Notes under the pieces: generated by a model
Databases searched by the model: none
Seen by the model: the letters and a program-made list of their open reading frames with translations, nothing else
Told to the model about the DNA's origin: nothing
Translations under genes and position numbers: made by a program
Source: Neocallimastix lanati (nom. inval.)
Taxonomy: Eukaryota; Neocallimastigomycota; Neocallimastigomycetes; Neocallimastigales; Neocallimastigaceae
Assembly (NCBI GenBank): GCA_016946835.1
Contig: JACVTC010000116.1
Span: forward strand, 169,001 to 182,500
DNA: 13,500 nt
Direction of reading: 5' to 3'
In this document: positions 9,180-13,500 of the stretch, in pieces
How the letters are laid out: every line of letters begins with the position of its first letter
Position numbering within the stretch: position 1 is the first letter of the stretch

Positions 9180-10082
9180 ATGGAAGAAAGTATAAATATT
9201 GAAATAAGTGAAACTAATTGAGGAAAAGAACAAATTATTATTTACAAATAATATAAATTTAATTTTTCATTTAAAAAAAAAAAAAAAAAAAAAAAAGATA
9301 ATTCTAAAGTGTATATATGTACTGAATTATAATAACTTTAAATAAATGCACATCTTTCATTATTTTAAACGATAAGAAGGAAATTTTAAAATATGAAAGT
9401 TTGCCTAATAATCTTGAAAAAGAATTTGATGTATCTATAGCAATAGTAAAATATAAAATTAAAGATGAAATTAGAAAAAGATCAATTCCTTTGGGCATAA
9501 GACCTAAACGTATATTTAATAAAGTTTCACAAGAAATGATATTTATATTTCCTGAATATATAAAATAGTTAAATCTTAAATAACAAATACAGATAAACAA
9601 CTATCTTCTAATGTAACAAAGTTTGATGAAATTCCTGAAATTAAAATATCATAAAACAGTAAGAAATGAGAATCTTATGATATTCAAAAATCCAAATTTA
9701 ATAATCTTACAATCCCCATTCCAAGCAAAATTATTCATGAAATATAATAAAGATATATTTGCAGATAGTACTTTTTATATTGCATCTTAATTTAGTTATC
9801 TAGTGTTTTCATTACTATAATAACATATATTAAAGATTTATATAGTTTTTATACTACTTTTTTTTTTTTTAATATTAAAAAATAAAGAACAAGTTACTTA
9901 CGAGGTGTTATTTGGATACATATAAAAAAAAAATACTAATAAGAATATCAATAATACTCTAATTACTCCAAAAAATTTTTCATTGTGATTTTAAAAAAGG
10001 CATATTTAATGCAGCAGAAAAAATATTTCCTGATATAAATATTAAATATTGTATTTGGTACTATAAAAAAGCATTGGAATTC
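9180..10082 (+). pseudogene. Decayed FLYWCH/MULE-type transposase
   Basis: MULE-type transposases move DNA transposons by cut and paste with a DDE catalytic core, often behind a FLYWCH zinc-binding domain. From ATG 9180 the text reads through a FLYWCH-like part (KFNFSFKK, KVYICTE), then, after a frameshift, KCTSFIIL and an open stretch 9344-9565. It continues as ENLMIFK and LIILQSPFQAKLF, the first DDE block FADSTF (Asp kept), FSYLVF, YSFYTTFF, ILKNKEQVTYEVLFGYI, ITPKNF, HCDFKKG (9981 on, second Asp kept) and KIFPDINIKYCIWYYKKALEF. It is interrupted by stops (9219, 9566 and others), by several frameshifts and by an A24 tract at 9273-9296 inside Lys codons. It ends at 10082 in another A24 run, so the third acidic residue and the C-terminus are missing. 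It cannot make an active transposase. The open minus-strand frame at 9304-9600 is its antisense shadow. Confidence 0.82.
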
Positions 10083-10088
10083 AAAAAA

Positions 10089-10132
<44 letters not shown>
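10083..10132. repeat. A24 tract followed by (TA)13 microsatellite
   Basis: A24 at 10083-10106 and TA dinucleotides at 10107-10132. The A run starts exactly where the transposase relic reads into Lys codons, so it either grew from those codons or marks the truncation point. Confidence 0.85.
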
Positions 10133-10133
<1 letters not shown>

Positions 10134-10807
10134 CTATATCTCATATCTAGAGTCAATAAGACTATTTTTATAATATTCTAGATAACATATATTATATAAT
10201 ATTATATAAAAATATGTACCTTTTATCTATTATACTCTAAAAATACATAAATAAATAAATAAAAAAGGAAAAAAACTATAAAAAATATATGATATTTAAA
10301 ATAACATAAATAATAAATAATAACTATTGATATTTCTATTTATATCTATTTATTTTTAAAAATGGTTTATATAATAAGTAATATTATAAATTTTATTTAA
10401 AGTTATATAAATTTTCAGTTCTATAAATTTTCCATCTTTAGAACAACTTAAAGGATTTGTATACTTTAAAGATAACTCTATTAGATATTATATTTAAATA
10501 AAACAACATAAAAAGTAATAATATATTTAATTATTTTCTAAAAATAAAAAATGCATATATAATAAAAATATTTTAATTTATATAATAATATTAATAATAA
10601 TAATTAATAGTTATATAGTTATTGAAATTATAGTCTTAATAAAATATAAAATATATTATTTATGATTATGATTGCAAATTATATATTGCAAAATTTATTG
10701 TTTATTTTCATTATCACTATATATTCATTTATTATTTAATTATTTCTATATCTAAATAGATAAAATACTATTTTATAATTTTATTATTTATTCATATATA
10801 AGATTAT
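10133..10807. other. Gene-free AT-rich spacer between two transposon relics
   Basis: AT-rich, without coding-like frames. I see no terminal repeats or target-site duplications that would delimit the transposase relic on its left or the Copia relic on its right. Confidence 0.5.
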
Positions 10808-11578
10808 GTATTAATCAGTTTTGAAATTTTCTTTTAATTAAAAATTCTGGAGTGGATTTATTCCACTGGCGATCTGATAGTTTAAGACTGTACAATGTCT
10901 TATTCAGCACCCAATAGTCATTACCGAAGTTTTTTATCACTTTATGGAATATCAGTGTAAATTTCTTTTTTGTATAAAGCGGCATTTTTGTAGGCTGATT
11001 TAAAATCTAATTGGTGAACAGTGTATTGAAGTTTGACAGCATAAGCAAGAAGTAATTTTATACAATCAATATTTAAGGTTGGACTCTATGTAAGCTTATA
11101 ATCAATACCATATCTTTGGTGGAAACCTTTTGTAACAAAATTGGCTTTTCTTCTAATAATTTTATTATTTGCATCTTTTCATATACAAAGACCCATATTG
11201 AAGAAATTGATCGTTTTCGTCAAGGTAGTTCTTTAATAGAGGTCTTAATATTATTATCATGTAAATTCTTTTGAGATCTTTTTGAACGGTAAAACCCCGT
11301 TCATTGGTATATACATATTTAAGGGCTTTCTGATAAGTTTTTGGTACTTTTTCATTTTCTGTTTCAATAGTATTAATGATATTAATATTGTTACAATTAC
11401 TATTATTAAAACTAATATTATTATGACTATAGTTATAATGATTAATATTATCTTAAATATTAATATTATTATGATTAGTATTAGGTTTGAAATGCTTAAT
11501 GATATTATTATTATTGGAAAATTAGATTTTCATTTATTATTTTTATTAATATTTAGATTATTATTATTTGTGTTAAAT
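10808..11578 (-). pseudogene. Copia reverse transcriptase relic with Asn-rich linker
   Basis: Reading from right to left, 11578-11390 is an Asn/Ile/His-rich linker broken by stops. It is followed by ENEKVPKTYQKALKY, the usual start of the Copia RT region. After frameshifts come SISSIWVFVYEK, then RKANFVTKGFHQRYGIDYKL and a stop at 11086-11088. Next are SPTLNIDCIKLLLAYAVK, HQLDFKSAY (first catalytic Asp kept), KKEIYTDIP, YWVLNKTLYSLKLSDRQWNK and EFLIKRKFQN. These line up in order with the Copia family pattern KARLVAKGF-x-QxYGIDY ... SPV ... HQLDVKNAF ... LKKALYGLKQSPRAWN. The element stops near 10808, before the YxDD box and RNase H. Stops and frameshifts make it non-functional. The apparent Ile-rich plus-strand frame at 11282-11581 is the antisense of this relic. 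Confidence 0.85.
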
Positions 11579-11943
11579 TAACACTTAAAAACAGAAATGA
11601 TATTTATATTTTTATTATACGTTTATTTATTTATTTTATTGTCTTTACATTATGAAAGACCTATTCATTTAAGAATATGTCATTTACATGTTATTTATAA
11701 TTATTATATTATAAAAATCTTACATTATTAGTAACATTTTACATTAACATTTCATGATTCTATTAAATAAAAAAAAATTATATTTTATAATATAGTATAA
11801 TGTACAATGTAATATTTAGATGAAAATAAAAATAATAATTTTATTATTTAAATTATTAAGTATAAAATTTTATTAATAAAATTTTTATAAATTATTTTCG
11901 AATTAAAATTTTCATAAATTATAAATTTTTTATTTCAAAGAAT
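11579..11943. other. AT-rich segment with no recognisable coding remnant
   Basis: Lies between two Asn-rich pieces of the Copia relic but shows neither Asn-codon runs nor Copia motifs. It may be an AT-rich insertion or fully decayed linker. Confidence 0.4.
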
Positions 11944-12554
<611 letters not shown>

Positions 12555-12800
12555 TATTTGGATCCAAAGAATGGTACTGATGCTAATTTACAAAATACTA
12601 ATGATTACTGTATTAATCATTTAGAAGAAACCGCTGGATGGACACTTAAAATTAATAAGCCGTTAATTTTTGAGGAATACGGTATGGCTCGTGATGGATG
12701 GAATGATCAAGACGAATATGATCCAACAACTCCAACAACTAACCGACTTAAATATTAAAAGACTATTTTAAATGAAGTCAATAAATTAATAGATAAATAG
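12555..12800 (+). pseudogene. Fragment of a GH5 (beta-mannanase-like) glycoside hydrolase
   Basis: GH5 subfamily 7 enzymes cut the beta-1,4-mannan backbone in plant cell walls. The fragment starts LDPKNGTDANLQ, like the conserved W-x-DPK region after strand 6. It continues through a helix with HLEETAGWTLKINKPL and then IFEEYGMARDGWND. The second Glu of EEYG is the catalytic nucleophile position of GH5, and KPL-hydrophobic-EE(F/Y)G-x-ARD is typical of GH5_7. An in-frame stop at 12756-12758 (TAA where Tyr is expected) is followed by 13 more sensible codons, KTILNEVNKLIDK, before TAG at 12798-12800. There is no start codon, and roughly the first three-quarters of the catalytic domain, including the acid/base Glu, is absent. 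It lies inside a minus-strand Copia linker, in the opposite orientation. It is a dead fragment; the GH5 call is firm, the mannan specificity likely. Confidence 0.7.
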
Positions 12801-13007
12801 ATCTGAAATATTATGATTATCAATATTTAAATTATTGCTAAGGATATTTTTATTAACATCAGAAAAATTATTATTATTATCAGGAATATTATTATTATTA
12901 TTAGGGTGATTATCAGGAATACTAATGATATTATTATCATCAGAAATAAAATAATTATTGTCATTATTGTTATTATTATTGCTGTTGTTAACATTGCTGG
13001 TAGTATG
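12786..13007 (-). pseudogene. Asn-rich Copia linker following the pre-integrase remnant
   Basis: On the minus strand an open stretch reads TSNVNNSNNNN, NNYFISDDNNIISIPDNH, an Asn run, NNFSDVNKNILSNNLNI and DNHNISDLFIY, ending in TAA at 12786-12788. It starts one codon after the stop at 13008-13010 that closes the pre-integrase remnant, in the same frame. It directly follows the pre-integrase motif with no integrase core between, so the integrase has been deleted. Confidence 0.6.
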
Positions 13008-13010
13008 TTA

Positions 13011-13500
13011 TTTTACAGATTTAGATAAATCTTTGTGATAGAAATGATCAATTCTTCTATGCCTAAGATTATTGTTCTTAAATATTCAAAATTAAATTAT
13101 TATGTTTATTATTTATTATTTATTTTAATTCTAAATGTATTGCCTCTATTAATTGATTTATAAGTATTAGTAAGATTATCATCATTGTTTGTAATGATGA
13201 GGTGTGGTTCATTATCAATTAGTTTAGTGATTGAAATTAATTCGGTATTAGTATAATTGAATTCTACTGATCAAATTTTTTATTAGTATGTTTTGAATAG
13301 AATACTTCATTTAAGGTAATGTTATAACTGTTAATAGAGCCTTTATACGTATCAAATCCTTCAAATTTCCATTTCAGAATTGTTAGAATAAGTTAATTTG
13401 ATTATGTATTTTTTTAATTTGTCAATAAACTTCTATCCTTAGTAATAGTAATTGTGTACAATTGCACCAGAATCATATATCTAAGTTGATTTGTTATTGT
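13011..13500 (-). pseudogene. Copia protease and GAG-pre-integrase relic, runs off the window
   Basis: Right to left on the minus strand: YDSGAIVH, where DSGA (Asp codon at 13472-13474) is the retropepsin active-site motif of Copia, normally W-x-x-DSGA-x-x-H; then ITKDRSLLTN; then GFDTYKGSINSYNITLNEVF, the G-x-G-x-x-x-G-x-I flap-like region; then ELISITKLID, matching the Copia NLISISKL block; then RGNTFRIKI; then LRHRRIDHFYHKDLSK, matching WHRRLGHxxxxDL of the GAG-pre-integrase domain (zinc-ligand His conserved). Several frameshifts and stops separate these. The gag part would lie to the right, beyond the window. With the RT relic at 10808-11578 on the same strand and in the expected order it likely represents one element, though two separate insertions are possible. 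Confidence 0.8.

Noticed and set aside
9304-9600. Open minus-strand frame of 98 residues
   Set aside because: It overlaps the plus-strand FLYWCH/MULE relic antisense, and the plus strand carries the family motifs.
10860-10882. Hairpin AGTGGA/TCCACT
   Set aside because: It falls in the QWNKST codons of the RT relic, so it is explained by coding sequence.
11282-11581. Open plus-strand frame of 99 Ile-rich residues
   Set aside because: It is the antisense of the Asn-rich linker and RT start of the Copia relic, whose minus-strand motifs are recognisable.

Overview
The window looks like nuclear DNA of a very AT-rich eukaryote, most likely an anaerobic gut fungus (Neocallimastigomycota). This rests on long poly-A/poly-T and ATT tracts, genes sitting as islands in AT deserts, a GT-AG intron, Lys/Asn-rich proteins, and relics of Copia and FLYWCH/MULE transposons beside a GH5 mannanase-like fragment. 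Another AT-rich eukaryote such as a dictyostelid cannot be excluded from sequence alone, but the GH5 piece and the transposon types fit gut fungi better.

Layout. Positions 3-1095 (+) hold the 3' part of a secreted-type RNase T2 gene, with one 121-bp intron and an unusual acidic, Asn/Asp-rich tail; its 5' end lies outside the window. Positions 1096-3465 are AT desert, apart from one small higher-complexity island at about 2095-2345 that may be a decayed coding fragment. Positions 3466-4884 (-) hold an intact single-exon 472-aa Lys/Asn-rich protein of unknown function, with a repeated short aromatic-Ser motif, an IQ-like motif and a possible PP1-docking motif. Positions 4885-8170 are AT desert with one striking near-perfect palindrome at 7295-7350.

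Positions 8173-8594 form an island with more G and C, no open frame, and a run of consecutive hairpins behind a TATAAATA box. This is the best candidate here for an unrecognised structured RNA. Positions 9180-10082 (+) hold a decayed FLYWCH/MULE-type transposase. From 10800 to the right edge the minus strand carries a dismembered Ty1/Copia polyprotein: protease and GAG-pre-integrase at 13011-13500, Asn-rich linker at several places, reverse transcriptase at 10808-11390. Its integrase core is missing, and its linker has apparently expanded into a 280-bp ATT/AAT microsatellite. A 245-bp fragment of a GH5 mannanase-like gene (+) sits inside that linker at 12555-12800.

Only the RNase T2 gene and the 472-aa gene look functional; the last 4.3 kb is a transposon graveyard. 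I see no evidence that the two live genes work together. No tRNA, rRNA, CRISPR or operon-like structure was found.
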